Below, piece by piece: positions 1-8,451 of a stretch of 64,000 bases of DNA. The position numbers and the translations under genes were made by a program. The stretch lies in assembly GCF_001715295.1 (NCBI RefSeq), contig NZ_MDKB01000003.1, forward strand, positions 575,954 to 639,953, read 5' to 3'. The notes under the pieces were generated by a model. It was not told the DNA's origin. It saw nothing but the letters and a program-made list of their open reading frames with translations, and made no database searches. This DNA comes from Streptomyces griseus (GTDB taxonomy: Bacteria > Actinomycetota > Actinomycetes > Streptomycetales > Streptomycetaceae). How positions within the stretch are numbered: the stretch's first letter is position 1; each line of letters opens with the position of its first letter.

Positions 1-156
1 GGCGGCATCTCGTCCGCCTCCGCGTCCTCGTACCTCGCCCTGCCGAACGTCGGTTGCGTGGGCGGGAGCTGGATGGTTCCGGCCGACGCGTTGGCGGCGA
101 AGGACTGGCCCCGGGTGGAGCGCCTGGCCGCCGAGGCGTCGGCCCTGCGCGGCTGA
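1..156 (+). CDS. eda: 2-dehydro-3-deoxy-phosphogluconate (KDPG) aldolase, C-terminal fragment
   Basis: Only the last 51 codons lie in the window; the gene starts upstream. The visible tail carries the family pattern [15 protein letters not shown] followed by an Asp/Trp-containing helix, which is the end of the class I KDPG/KHG aldolase barrel. The enzyme cleaves 2-keto-3-deoxy-6-phosphogluconate to pyruvate and glyceraldehyde-3-phosphate in the cytoplasm. The Schiff-base lysine and the rest of the barrel are outside the window, so activity cannot be judged. It converges on the RNase H gene with about 24 bases between stop codons. Confidence 0.85.
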   Translation, partial: GGISSASASSYLALPNVGCVGGSWMVPADALAAKDWPRVERLAAEASALRG

Positions 157-180
157 CGCCTCGGCGGCCGGCCCGTCACC

Positions 181-1431
181 TCACCGCAGGTGCGAGGTGT
201 CGTTGAGGAGCCTGAGGGAGGCGTTGCCGTCCGCGTAGTACGCGACCGTCGAGACGGAGGCGGGCAGCAACTCCATGCGGAAGAGCGACTCCGGCGGGGC
301 GCCCAGCGCCAGCCTGACCAGGGTCTTGATCGGGGTTACGTGCGTGACCAGCAGCACCGTGCGCCCGGTGTAGCGGGAGATCAGCCGGTCGCGGGCGGCC
401 GACACCCGCTCGGCCACCTCGGCGAAGCTCTCGCCGCCGCCCGTGGGAGCCGCGTCGGCGGACGCGAGCCAGGCGGTCAGATCAGGGCCGTAGCGCTCGC
501 GCACCTCGGCGAAGGTGAGGCCCTCCCACGCTCCGAAGTCCGTCTCGCGCAGGCCCTCCTCGACACGGACCTCCAGGCCGAGGGAGTCCGCCACGACCGC
601 GGCCGTCTCGCGGCAACGGCGCAGCGGGGAACTGACGATCTCCTGGACCGTGCCCTGTGCGGCGAAGGCCTCCGCCGCACAGGAGGCCTGGTGGCGGCCG
701 GTGGACGAGAGCTCGGGGTCACCGCCGCCGCTGCCGGAGAACCGCTTCTCGGGGGTGAGGGCCGTCTCACCGTGCCGGAGCAGGAGGAAGGTGGCGGGCG
801 CGCCCAGGTCGGGTGCGCTCGCCCAGCCCACCTGCGGGGTGACCACCGGGGGGCGGGCCGCCCCCGGCCGCGCCGCCGCCATCGCGGCCCGGACCTTCGC
901 GGCACCCGCGACGGCGTCCCCGGGCGGACCCGAGGGCGGCTCGGGGTGCGCCGGCGTACGCGGTCTCTCCAGGCCGGCCGCCGAGGAGGCCGGGTCCCAC
1001 CGCTCACCCCGCCTGCCCGCGTCCATCGCCTCGTTGGCCAGCCGGTCGGCGTGCTTGTTGCTCTCGCGCGGGATCCACTCGTACGTGACGGCGGAGGCGG
1101 GCAGGATGCGCGCGGCCTCCGCCGCGAGCGGCTTCATGTCGGGGTGCTTGATCTTCCAGCGACCCGACATCTGTTCGACCACCAGCTTGGAGTCCATCCG
1201 GACACGGACCTGGACGGGCGTGTCCGGGAAGAGTTCCTTCACCGCCTCGAGACCGGCGATCAGGCCCTTGTACTCGGCGACGTTGTTCGACGCGAAGCCG
1301 ATGTACTCGGCGGTCTCGGCGAGGGTCACGGCCTCGGCCGGGTCGATGACGACCGCGCCGTAGCCGGCGGGTCCCGGGTTGCCCCGGGAGCCACCGTCGG
1401 CCTCGACGACCAGCTGGCGCGGAGCCGTCAT
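181..1431 (-). CDS. bifunctional RNase H / acid (histidine) phosphatase
   Basis: This 416-residue protein has two domains. Residues 1-140 form an RNase H type I fold with the acidic set D12 (in VVEADGGSRGNPG), E53 (NNVAEYKGL), D80 (RMDSKLVV) and D129 (ESNKHADRLA). After a Pro/Ala-rich linker (about 141-205), a histidine-phosphatase domain starts at LLLRHGET (RHG at 219-221), continues with SPLRRCRETA and ends with LLVTHVTP. It resembles the mycobacterial Rv2228c type, known to hydrolyse RNA of RNA/DNA hybrids and to have a CobC-like phosphatase half. The ATG overlaps the stop of the upstream zinc-ribbon gene by one base (TAATG), so it is the last gene of the Nif3 / zinc-ribbon / RNase H operon, an order also known in mycobacteria. 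Confidence 0.93.
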   Translation of the reverse strand: MTAPRQLVVEADGGSRGNPGPAGYGAVVIDPAEAVTLAETAEYIGFASNNVAEYKGLIAGLEAVKELFPDTPVQVRVRMDSKLVVEQMSGRWKIKHPDMKPLAAEAARILPASAVTYEWIPRESNKHADRLANEAMDAGRRGERWDPASSAAGLERPRTPAHPEPPSGPPGDAVAGAAKVRAAMAAARPGAARPPVVTPQVGWASAPDLGAPATFLLLRHGETALTPEKRFSGSGGGDPELSSTGRHQASCAAEAFAAQGTVQEIVSSPLRRCRETAAVVADSLGLEVRVEEGLRETDFGAWEGLTFAEVRERYGPDLTAWLASADAAPTGGGESFAEVAERVSAARDRLISRYTGRTVLLVTHVTPIKTLVRLALGAPPESLFRMELLPASVSTVAYYADGNASLRLLNDTSHLR

Positions 1432-2174
1432 TACAGGCCCGACTCCGCGGTGCGGACGAGGATGCGGTGGCAGTTCTCGCAGCGCAGGACGGTGTCGGGG
1501 GACGCGGCCTTCACGTCGTTGACCTCCGTGATGTTCAGTTCCAGGCGGCAGCCCTCGCAGCGCCGCTGGTAGAGCCGGGCGGCGCCGACGCCACCCTGCT
1601 GGGCGCGCAGCTTGTCGTACAGCTTGAGCAGATCGGCGGGGACGGCACCGGCGACGACCTCACGGTCCTTGGCGACGGTGGCGGCCTCGGCGTCCAGCTC
1701 CGCGGTCGCCGCGTCCCGGCGTGCGGTCGCGTCGTCGACCTTGGCCTGGACGGCGCTGACGCGCTCGGTCAGTTCGGCGACACGCTCCTGCGCGGACTCC
1801 CGGCGCTCCATGATCTCGAGGACCACGTCCTCCAGGTCGCCCTGGCGCTTGGCGAGCGAGGTGATCTCGCGCTGCAGGCTCTCCAGGTCCTTCGGGGAGG
1901 AGACGGCGCCGGAGTCGAGCCGCTGCTGGTCGCGCACGGCGCGCTGGCGCACCTGGTCGACGTCCTGCTCCGCCTTGGTCTGCTCGCGGGTCGTGTCGCT
2001 CTCCTCGGTCTGGGAGGCGACCAGCAGGTCGCGCAGCTGGGCGAGGTCGCTGCTGAGCGCGTCGATCTCGGCGTGCTCGGGCAGGGACGTGCGCTTGTGG
2101 GAGAGCTGCGACAGACGTACGTCGAGGGCCTGGACTTCGAGGAGTCGGATCTGGTCGGCGGGCGCGGCGTTCAG
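1431..2174 (-). CDS. C4-type zinc-ribbon coiled-coil protein (DUF164 family)
   Basis: About 247 residues. A long heptad-rich coiled coil (from LLEVQALDVRLSQL to about residue 170) is followed by a C-terminal zinc ribbon with two Cys pairs, CEGC and CENC, about 30 residues apart. The family is conserved in actinobacteria with no settled role; nucleic-acid or nucleotide second-messenger binding has been suggested for relatives. Homologues start at (M)NAAPADQIRLL; here that position is a CTG codon at 2174-2172, with GGAG six bases upstream, overlapping the Nif3 stop as CTGA. Reading further upstream to an ATG at 2306 would overlap Nif3 by about 135 bases and add a non-conserved Arg-rich tail, so CTG is preferred. 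Confidence 0.85.
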   Translation of the reverse strand: MNAAPADQIRLLEVQALDVRLSQLSHKRTSLPEHAEIDALSSDLAQLRDLLVASQTEESDTTREQTKAEQDVDQVRQRAVRDQQRLDSGAVSSPKDLESLQREITSLAKRQGDLEDVVLEIMERRESAQERVAELTERVSAVQAKVDDATARRDAATAELDAEAATVAKDREVVAGAVPADLLKLYDKLRAQQGGVGAARLYQRRCEGCRLELNITEVNDVKAASPDTVLRCENCHRILVRTAESGL

Positions 2175-3007
2175 TTGGGGGCTCCAGAAGAGTGGTGGGT
2201 GGTCCAGGGGTCGGTGACCTGCTTCGAGACGTGGACCCGCAGGTCCCATCCGTGGCGGTCGGAAATCGCGTCGAGTTCCGCGGCGGCCTGCTCGCACCAG
2301 GGCCATTCGGTGGCCCAGTGCGCGGCGTCGACCAGGCCGAGCGCCGAGTGCTGGACGGCCTCGGAGGCCGGGTGGTGGCGCAGGTCCGCGGTGAGGAAGG
2401 CGTCGACGCCCGCGGCGCGTACGGCGTCGAAGAGGCTGTCGCCGGAGCCGCCGCTCACCGCCACACGCCGTACGACGGCGTCCGGGTCACCCGCGAGGCG
2501 GATGCCCTGCGCGGTGGCGGGCAGCCGGGCGGCGGCGCGGGCGGCGAACGCGCGGAGGGTCTCGGGGTGGTCGAGCTCGCAGATCCTGCCCAGTCCGCGC
2601 CGGCCCTCGGGGTCGCCGGGGTCCGGCACGAGCGGGCCGGTGACCCGCAGGTCCAGCGCGGCGGCGAGGGCGTCGGAGACCCCGGGGTCGGCGGTGTCGG
2701 CGTTGGTGTGCGCGACGTGCAGGGCGATGCCGTGCCGGATGAGGTCGTGCACGACCCGGCCCTTGAAGGTGGTCGCCGCGACCGTCGTCGTACCGCGCAG
2801 GTAGAGGGGGTGGTGGGTGACGATCAGCTGGGCGCCGAGCGTGCGGGCCTCGTCGGCGATCTGCCGGACGGGGTCGACGGCGAAGAGGACCCGGTCGATC
2901 TCCGCCTCGGGGTCGCCGCAGACCGTGCCGACCGCGTCCCAGCCTTCGGCCCGCTCGGGAGGCCAGAGGGCGTCGAGCTCGGCGATGACTTCAGACAGAC
3001 GGGGCAC
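2171..3007 (-). CDS. Nif3-like dinuclear metal centre hexameric protein
   Basis: About 278 residues of the Nif3/DUF34 family, from the N-terminal LSEVIAELDALWPP to the C-terminal GLVDAAHWATEWPWCEQAA. Metal ligands are visible as the HH of VTHHPL, the HTN of VAHTNADTAD and the late H/E of DAAHWATEWP. The protein assembles into toroidal hexamers with a di-metal site; GTP cyclohydrolase-like or metal-chaperone roles have been proposed but the cellular function is unsettled. The GTG at 3007 (PRLSEV) is chosen because residues before it (Gly/Arg/Pro-rich) are not part of the fold. It is the first gene of the operon with the zinc-ribbon and RNase H genes. Confidence 0.88.
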   Translation of the reverse strand: MPRLSEVIAELDALWPPERAEGWDAVGTVCGDPEAEIDRVLFAVDPVRQIADEARTLGAQLIVTHHPLYLRGTTTVAATTFKGRVVHDLIRHGIALHVAHTNADTADPGVSDALAAALDLRVTGPLVPDPGDPEGRRGLGRICELDHPETLRAFAARAAARLPATAQGIRLAGDPDAVVRRVAVSGGSGDSLFDAVRAAGVDAFLTADLRHHPASEAVQHSALGLVDAAHWATEWPWCEQAAAELDAISDRHGWDLRVHVSKQVTDPWTTHHSSGAPN

Positions 3008-3091
3008 GGGGGAAAGGCTACCTGTCCGCCGTGCCCCGCCGCCCCCGCCGGCCGGAGCCCGTACGGGCGGGCTCCGGTCGGACACGAACCG

Positions 3092-4132
3092 TTACTTCAC
3101 GAGGTCGGCGCGGAGGTCGTCCAGCACCAGGTCGGCCGAGGTGACCCCGAGGCCGAGGTACCAGGTCTCGTCCGGGACGTCCTTGGCCCGGCCGGCCTTG
3201 ACCGCGTCGAGGTTCTTCCACAGGGGGTTCGCCCGGGCGGTGTCGCGCTGGGTGGCCTTCGCGTCCCCGTAGACGCCCGTGAAGATCCAGTCGGCGTCGG
3301 CCTGGTCGATGTTCTCCGGGCTGATCTCCGTGGCGAGGTCGTCGATCTGCTGGTTCTCGGGCCGGGGCAGACCGACGTCCTCCAGGATGGTGCCGATGAA
3401 GGAGGCCTTCGCGTACAGGCGGATCCGGTCGGGGAGGTAGCGGACCATGGAGATGGTCGGCTTGTCCGGGCCGATGTCCTCGCCGAGCTTCCTGGCCTTC
3501 GCCTCGTAGGCGGTGAGTTCGGCCTTGGCCTTCGCGGTCCTGTCGAGCGCTGCCGCGTTCAGGAGGTAGTTCTCCTTCCAGGTGAAGCCCGGGCGGATGG
3601 AGAAGACGGTCGGCGCGATCTTGGAGAGTTCGTCGTACTTGTCGGCGGCGCGCAGCTGGCTGCCCAGGATCAGGTCGGGCTTCAGGCCCGCGATCGCCTC
3701 CAGGTTCAGGCTGTTGATCGTGCCCACGCTCTTCGGCTCGCCCGCGTCCTTCTCCAGGTACGACGGGATGGCCGCGTCCCCCTCGGACGGCGCGTAACCC
3801 ACGGGCTTCACTCCGAGCGAGACCACGTTGTCGAACTCACCGACGTCCAGGACGACGACGCGCTCGGGCGCGGCCTTGATCTCGGTGCTGCCCATGGCGT
3901 GGGTGACCGTGCGGGGGAACTCGCCGGCCGCCGCGTCCGTGCCGTACCCGGCGGTCTTCTTCGCGGCGTCGCCGAAGTCCTTGCCGCCCGTGGCGACGGC
4001 CGCCTTCCTGTCGCCGCCGGCGTCGGCCGAGGTGGAGCCCCCCGACGTGTCGTCACCACCGCAGGCCGACAGGGAAAGAGCGGCAGCCACCGCCAGGCCG
4101 ACTGCGGCGGTACCGCGGCGTCGAAGGGACAT
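3092..4132 (-). CDS. iron-siderophore ABC transporter substrate-binding lipoprotein
   Basis: About 346 residues. The N-terminus is a lipoprotein signal ending in the lipobox LSAC, followed by a Gly/Ser/Thr linker, so the protein should be anchored outside the membrane. The body is a FecB/FhuD-type (cluster A-II) binding protein: RVVVLDVGEFDNVVSLGVKPVGY, LEAIAGLKPDLILGSQ and the long connecting helix around LDRTAKAKAEL. It should bind ferric siderophore and deliver it to a permease/ATPase encoded elsewhere, since none is adjacent. Two consecutive ATGs exist; the second (4132) has better spacing (six bases) from GGAG. An iron box lies about 36 bases upstream, so induction under iron limitation is expected. 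Confidence 0.9.
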   Translation of the reverse strand: MSLRRRGTAAVGLAVAAALSLSACGGDDTSGGSTSADAGGDRKAAVATGGKDFGDAAKKTAGYGTDAAAGEFPRTVTHAMGSTEIKAAPERVVVLDVGEFDNVVSLGVKPVGYAPSEGDAAIPSYLEKDAGEPKSVGTINSLNLEAIAGLKPDLILGSQLRAADKYDELSKIAPTVFSIRPGFTWKENYLLNAAALDRTAKAKAELTAYEAKARKLGEDIGPDKPTISMVRYLPDRIRLYAKASFIGTILEDVGLPRPENQQIDDLATEISPENIDQADADWIFTGVYGDAKATQRDTARANPLWKNLDAVKAGRAKDVPDETWYLGLGVTSADLVLDDLRADLVK

Positions 4133-4167
4133 CATTCGCTCCAGTTCGGGACTCTCGCAGGAAATTC

Positions 4168-4186
4168 TTAGGGAAGGCTAACCTTT
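4168..4186 (-). promoter_or_regulatory. iron box (IdeR/DmdR1-type operator)
   Basis: The plus strand reads TTAGGGAAGGCTAACCTTT. Compared with the actinobacterial iron box TTAGGTTAGGCTCACCTAA it matches at 14 of 19 positions, including the TTAGG, AGGCT and ACCT blocks. It sits between the siderophore-binding lipoprotein gene (minus strand, 36 bases away) and the divergent unknown gene at 4329. Binding of Fe-DmdR1 here should repress the lipoprotein gene; whether it also affects the plus-strand gene is unknown. Confidence 0.75.
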
Positions 4187-4328
4187 CACACGTGTCACCG
4201 TCAGCACAGGCACCCCCTCCTCTTCAGGCAAACCGGGACACCGCCACCCGTATGTGTGAAGTGCGATGTCTCGCGTTGTCCGGCAGGAAGTGCGAAAACT
4301 AGCTTCGGTGGCCGGAGGTGACCGCACC

Positions 4329-6317
4329 ATGACTGTCTGTACTGCCGAGAACGGGACCACGGGGGCCGCGAAGGCCGCCCCGACGGTGGACCTCGCGCCC
4401 GGGCCCGCGGAACCGGAGGCACCCGCCGGGCCCGGCGAACCCCTCGCCCACCGGGGGTCGGACCTGTCCGACGGAGGCCGGTCCCACGGGACCGCCGGGG
4501 TGCGCGGCAGGGCGCGCGGAGGCGGCTGGTCCCGCGCGGCGACGATGCCCGCCGGGGCGGCCGCCTACATCGGGACGGCAGGATCGCAGCCCGTCGGCGG
4601 CGGCGCGGGGATCGCCACGGCAGACGCTGCGGCCACGGCGGCGGACGTCGGCGGGGCCGTCGGTGCCGGTGCCGGTACCGGTGCAACAGGGTTGTTCGGT
4701 AAGGCCTTCGCGGCCCGGGGAGCCGTCGGGGCACCAGGAGCCGCGGCGACCTCCGGAGCTGTCGGAACCCCAGGAGCCGTGGTAACCCCCGGGGCCGTCA
4801 GGACCCCAGCAGCCGCGGTAACCCCCGGAGCCGTCAGCGCCCGTGCAACCGCGGCAACTCCCGGAGCCCTCAGGACCCCGGCAACCGTGGCGTTCCCCGC
4901 AGCCGTCGGCGTCCCAGGAGCCGTGGCAACTCCTGGAGCCATCGAGGCCGGCGCGTCCTGCGTGCTCGGGGGTGAACATCCGGAGCACGGCCCGCTCGGC
5001 AGGCCGGTGGCCTTCGCGCCGGCCGGCCCTCCGCCCCGGACGGCCGAGCAGAGCCCGCCGGGAGAGGCCACGCCCAGGCCCACACCCCGGGACGCGGACG
5101 CCCCGCAGGCCGGGCCCACACCCCGGGAAGCGTCCGCGCCCCAGGCCCGGTCCGCACCCGGGGCGGCCGGAGCCGGCGCGCACGCCCGGCCCGTCCCGCC
5201 CCCGCGGCTCGTCCCGCCGGCCCTCACCCTCGCCGCCGACCACTCCTACGCCGCCCGGCTCACGACGGCAGCCGGGAACGGTGCCGCCGGGGAGAGCGGC
5301 GATCCGGCCTGGTTCACCGAGCGGTGGAGCCTCGACGGCCCCGAGCCCTACGCCGTACCCCTCCCCCTCGACCAGCCGGAGGAGGCCGACTCCGACGTGC
5401 TGCCCCTCGCCGACGGACGGGTCCTGATCCGGCGGCGGGTGGCCGACCGTCACGCGTTCTCGCTCCTCTACCCGACCGGGCCGGGAACGGGCGAACTCTC
5501 CCTCGGCTCCCTCGCGTGCGAAGCACCGGTCCTCCTCCCTCCGTCCCCCGACGGCATGAGCGCCTACGCCCTGCTCCCGGGTCGGCGCTCCACCGCGGTC
5601 TGGCTCGTGACCGGCGCCGACGGACCCGAACACGTCGCCGACGTAGCGGGCCTCTGCTCGGGTGGCTCATGGCTGGACCGGGAGGGCCGGCTGCTCGCCC
5701 TGGACCGGCGGCTGCCGGGCGGCGGTCCGGTGAAGGCCGTCGCCGTGGACCTGGGCCGGGGCGGCGTGGTGACACCGCTGCTGCAGATCGCGCCGGAGAG
5801 CAACGACCGGCTGCTGCTGGCCGACCCGGACAGCGGACTGCTGCTGATCCGCTCGGACGCGCCGGGACACGACCGCCTCGGCTGGGGGGTGCTCGGCAGC
5901 TGTCTGCCGGTGCGCTTCCCCGAGTGCCTGCACCCCCCGGACGTGACCGTGACGCCGTTCGCCGTACAGCCGGGCCGGATGCTGATGCCCGAGAGCTGCG
6001 CGGTGGCGCTGCGGATGGACGGGCCGGCGGGCAGCTGGATCGGGCTCTGGCGCCCGCAGGGGCGCCGGCTCCACCTGTGCGCCGCGCCGGAAGGATGGCT
6101 GACCGGGACGGGGTTCTGGACGCGGGAAGGGGTGCTCCACCTGCCGTACGCGCAGGAGGGTGTGCCGTGCGCCGTGGCCCGGGTCGAGGCACCGGGGGAA
6201 GAGACGTGCCGGCCGGCCGCGCACGGTACGGGACGTCCACCGGCGGGCTCTCCCCCCGTGTGCAGGCCGGTCCCGCTCGGCCAGGCGCCGCTGACCGGCC
6301 GCACGGCGACTGGATAA
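4329..6317 (+). CDS. unknown protein with Ala/Pro/Gly repeat region and WD/propeller-like C-terminal half
   Basis: About 662 residues, family not recognised. Start chosen at the ATG preceded by GGAGGTGA with good spacing; a longer reading from 4266 lacks this. Residues about 1-130 are low complexity. Residues about 130-210 are a degenerate repeat of a TPGAV-type unit (TPGAVRTPAAAVTPGAV). Residues about 210-300 are Pro/Ala-rich. From about 310 the sequence becomes regular with repeated beta-type segments (VLIRRRVADRHAFSLLYPTG, AVWLVTGADGPEHVADVAG, LLALDRRLPGGGPVKAVAVD, WIGLWRPQGRRLHLC), suggesting a beta-propeller. No signal peptide or membrane segment is evident. It diverges from the iron-box-controlled lipoprotein gene. 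Confidence 0.72.
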   Translation: MTVCTAENGTTGAAKAAPTVDLAPGPAEPEAPAGPGEPLAHRGSDLSDGGRSHGTAGVRGRARGGGWSRAATMPAGAAAYIGTAGSQPVGGGAGIATADAAATAADVGGAVGAGAGTGATGLFGKAFAARGAVGAPGAAATSGAVGTPGAVVTPGAVRTPAAAVTPGAVSARATAATPGALRTPATVAFPAAVGVPGAVATPGAIEAGASCVLGGEHPEHGPLGRPVAFAPAGPPPRTAEQSPPGEATPRPTPRDADAPQAGPTPREASAPQARSAPGAAGAGAHARPVPPPRLVPPALTLAADHSYAARLTTAAGNGAAGESGDPAWFTERWSLDGPEPYAVPLPLDQPEEADSDVLPLADGRVLIRRRVADRHAFSLLYPTGPGTGELSLGSLACEAPVLLPPSPDGMSAYALLPGRRSTAVWLVTGADGPEHVADVAGLCSGGSWLDREGRLLALDRRLPGGGPVKAVAVDLGRGGVVTPLLQIAPESNDRLLLADPDSGLLLIRSDAPGHDRLGWGVLGSCLPVRFPECLHPPDVTVTPFAVQPGRMLMPESCAVALRMDGPAGSWIGLWRPQGRRLHLCAAPEGWLTGTGFWTREGVLHLPYAQEGVPCAVARVEAPGEETCRPAAHGTGRPPAGSPPVCRPVPLGQAPLTGRTATG

Positions 6318-6430
6318 ACTCCGGGCCGGGCTACGCGGCCGTTCCGTGCGGTACCGACGGTGACCGCGTCGGGTGGCGGTGGCGGGCCCGGTGCACCCAT
6401 GTAGGCGATTTCAACGGGGAGAATGTCCAC

Positions 6431-6607
6431 ATGTCTGAGGTCCGAACCGACACGACCCGGACGCGCCCGCCGACAGCGGACGCGGAACGGGCCGACGCCG
6501 GCGGCTCCGGAAAACACCGAGGGGGCGCGTCGGCGGAGAACACCGCCGCGCAGCCGCACGGACGCCATCGGCGTCCCTCCCAGGGGAGCGGCAGCGCGGC
6601 GGCCTAG
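6431..6607 (+). CDS. small basic hydrophilic protein, unknown
   Basis: A 58-codon reading frame starting MSEVRTDTTRTRPP and ending SQGSGSAAA, with a GGGGAGAA ribosome-binding sequence upstream of the ATG and a strong hairpin 20 bases after the stop. It is rich in Arg, Ala, Gly and His (HGRHRRP) and is probably disordered. No function can be suggested. A transcript unit of this size, bounded by a ribosome-binding site and a terminator, makes it plausible, but the frame could also be a chance one in high-GC DNA. Confidence 0.5.
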   Translation: MSEVRTDTTRTRPPTADAERADAGGSGKHRGGASAENTAAQPHGRHRRPSQGSGSAAA

Positions 6608-6626
6608 AACCTCGCCGCTCGCACAC

Positions 6627-6658
6627 GAGGGCCGTCACAGCCTGCTGTGACGGCCCTC
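6627..6658. terminator. strong bidirectional terminator hairpin
   Basis: A perfect 14-bp inverted repeat, GAGGGCCGTCACAG and its complement, around a CCTG tetraloop. It lies between the small plus-strand frame ending at 6607 and the convergent MFS gene ending at 6827. Confidence 0.85.
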
Positions 6659-6826
6659 CTCGTCGTCCGGACGACGTCATCGGTCACCGGGGACGGCCGT
6701 CAGGGGCCCCGCTGCCGGGGCCGCCCCCTCGTCCCGGCCGTGGCGTCCTTCGCCGGGCCGCAGTCGCGGACGACGCCGCCGCGCGCACCGTCGAGGCGGC
6801 CGGGTACGGCACTCCGGGACCGCCGG

Positions 6827-8329
6827 TCAGCGGGAGGGGTCCTTCGACGGGTGGGCCGGCACGGCGTCCGTGCGCTCCGATTCCTCCGCGCTTCCGCTCA
6901 GGTGCGCCCCCGCCCGGCGCTCAGTTCGTCCCGGCAGCCACACGAGCATCAGCACCACTCCTGCCAGCAGCACCCCGGTGGCCGTGCGGAAGGCCGCCGC
7001 GTAGCCGGCCGTGATGTCCGCCGCCGCGGTGGAGCCCCCCGTGCGTGCCGCGGCGACCGTGGAGAGCACCGCGAGACCCAGCGCGCCCCCCATCGTGCGG
7101 GAGGTGTTGACGAGCCCGGAGACGAGGCCGGCGTCACCGGGTGCGGCGCCGGAGGTGGCGAGCGTGGCCAGCGGGGTGGAGGCCAGTCCGGCTCCCGCCA
7201 TCATCAGGACGCCGGGGAGGCAGACGGCGGTGAGGTACGAGCCGTGCTCGCCCATCGTGGACTGCCAGCCGAAGCCGGCGGCGGTGACCAGGAAGCCGGT
7301 CACGGCCAGGGCCTTGGCGCCGGTCCGTGCCATGACGCGGGGTGCGGCCTTGGAGGCGACGACGACGGCGGCCGAACTCGGCATGAGGGCGAGGCCGGCC
7401 TCCAACGGCGTGTATCCCAGCACGTTCTGGGAGTACACGGTCATGAAGTACCACATGCAGAAGGTCGCCGAACCCATCATCAGCATCGACACGTTGGCCG
7501 CCGAGACGGCCCGCACCCCGAGAACGCGCAGCGGCATCAGCGGGGCCGCCGTGCGCGCCTCGACGAGGACGAAGACACCGAGCAGCGCGAGTCCGCCGAG
7601 CAGCGGCCCGAGGGTGGCGGCGGCCCCCCAGCCGGCGGCCTCGGTCTGCACGATGCCGTACGCGACCGAGGCGAGGCCCGCCGTGACGAGGACCGCGCCC
7701 GGCAGGTCGACGCGGCGGCGGTCGCCCGCCCGGCCCTCGGCCAGCCACAGTGCGGCACCGGCCAGGACGAGGGCGCCGACCGGCACGTTGATGAGCAGGA
7801 CCCAGCGCCAGGAGAGGGCGCCGGTGAGGACGCCGCCGATCAGCCCGCCCGCGGCCCCGCCGCCCGCCCCGACGGCCATCCAGGTGCCGATCGCTCTCGA
7901 TCGGGCCGCGCCCTCGGGGACGGCGGCCGTGAGGAGCGTGAGGGTCGCCGGGGAGAGGACGGCGGCGCCCAGCCCCTGCGCGGCACGGGCGGCCAGCAGG
8001 TGCCAGCCCTCCTGGGCGAGTCCGCCGGCCAGCGAGGCGGCGGTGAAGAGGCCGAGGCCGGTCAGGAACATCCGCTTGCGGCCGTAGATGTCGGCGGCCC
8101 GCCCGCCGAGCAGCATGAAGCCGGCGAAGGCGATCGAGTAGGCGTTGACGACCCACTGCAGCCCCGGGGCGCTCAGTGCGAGATCGCTCCGCATGGAGGG
8201 CAGCGCCACATTGACGACGGACACATCGAGGACGACCAGGAACTGGCCGGTGCAGGCCGCCACCACCACGGCCCAGGTGCGGGCTCTCGATCGGGCGGGC
8301 AGCCGTGTGGGCGTGGAGACGTCAACCAT
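6827..8329 (-). CDS. MFS multidrug exporter, DHA2 (14-TM, EmrB/QacA) family
   Basis: About 500 residues with about 14 hydrophobic segments. Diagnostic motifs are LDVSVVNVALPSM in TM1 (DHA2 motif D1), GGRAADIYGRKRMF in the first loop (motif A) and the motif-C-like GVLTGALSWRWVLLINVPVG. It should be a proton-driven exporter of small molecules. The ATG at 8329 (MVDVSTPTRLP) lies nine bases after GGAGG, whereas the ATG at 8338 touches the GGAGG directly, so 8329 is chosen. It diverges from a second MFS gene at 8616; the shared 286-base promoter region contains a palindrome at 8432. No local regulator gene is visible. Confidence 0.9.
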   Translation of the reverse strand: MVDVSTPTRLPARSRARTWAVVVAACTGQFLVVLDVSVVNVALPSMRSDLALSAPGLQWVVNAYSIAFAGFMLLGGRAADIYGRKRMFLTGLGLFTAASLAGGLAQEGWHLLAARAAQGLGAAVLSPATLTLLTAAVPEGAARSRAIGTWMAVGAGGGAAGGLIGGVLTGALSWRWVLLINVPVGALVLAGAALWLAEGRAGDRRRVDLPGAVLVTAGLASVAYGIVQTEAAGWGAAATLGPLLGGLALLGVFVLVEARTAAPLMPLRVLGVRAVSAANVSMLMMGSATFCMWYFMTVYSQNVLGYTPLEAGLALMPSSAAVVVASKAAPRVMARTGAKALAVTGFLVTAAGFGWQSTMGEHGSYLTAVCLPGVLMMAGAGLASTPLATLATSGAAPGDAGLVSGLVNTSRTMGGALGLAVLSTVAAARTGGSTAAADITAGYAAAFRTATGVLLAGVVLMLVWLPGRTERRAGAHLSGSAEESERTDAVPAHPSKDPSR

Positions 8330-8431
8330 GGGTGCCATCCTCCCAGGCGACCCGTGCCCGGTACATCGGTTTGCGGACGGTAGGGGACCGGGACCGGCGA
8401 CGTAGGACTCCCTGCCGCGGACCGCGCCCGT

Positions 8432-8451
8432 TTCCGGTCCGTTCACCGGAA
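8432..8451. promoter_or_regulatory. palindrome in the divergent MFS promoter region, candidate operator
   Basis: TTCCGGT-CCGTTC-ACCGGAA, with perfect 7-bp arms around six bases, lies 103 bases from the minus-strand MFS start and 165 bases from the plus-strand MFS start. The position suits a regulator of either or both exporters. No regulator can be named. Confidence 0.35.

Noticed and set aside
2192-4171. 659-residue plus-strand frame opposite Nif3 and the siderophore-binding gene
   Set aside because: Shadow frame of two recognised genes; Gly/Val/Arg-rich and without motifs.
4299-5633. 444-residue open frame on the minus strand opposite the unknown repeat protein
   Set aside because: It is antisense to the better supported frame, has no ribosome-binding site, and its Gly/Arg-rich composition is what a high-GC shadow frame gives.
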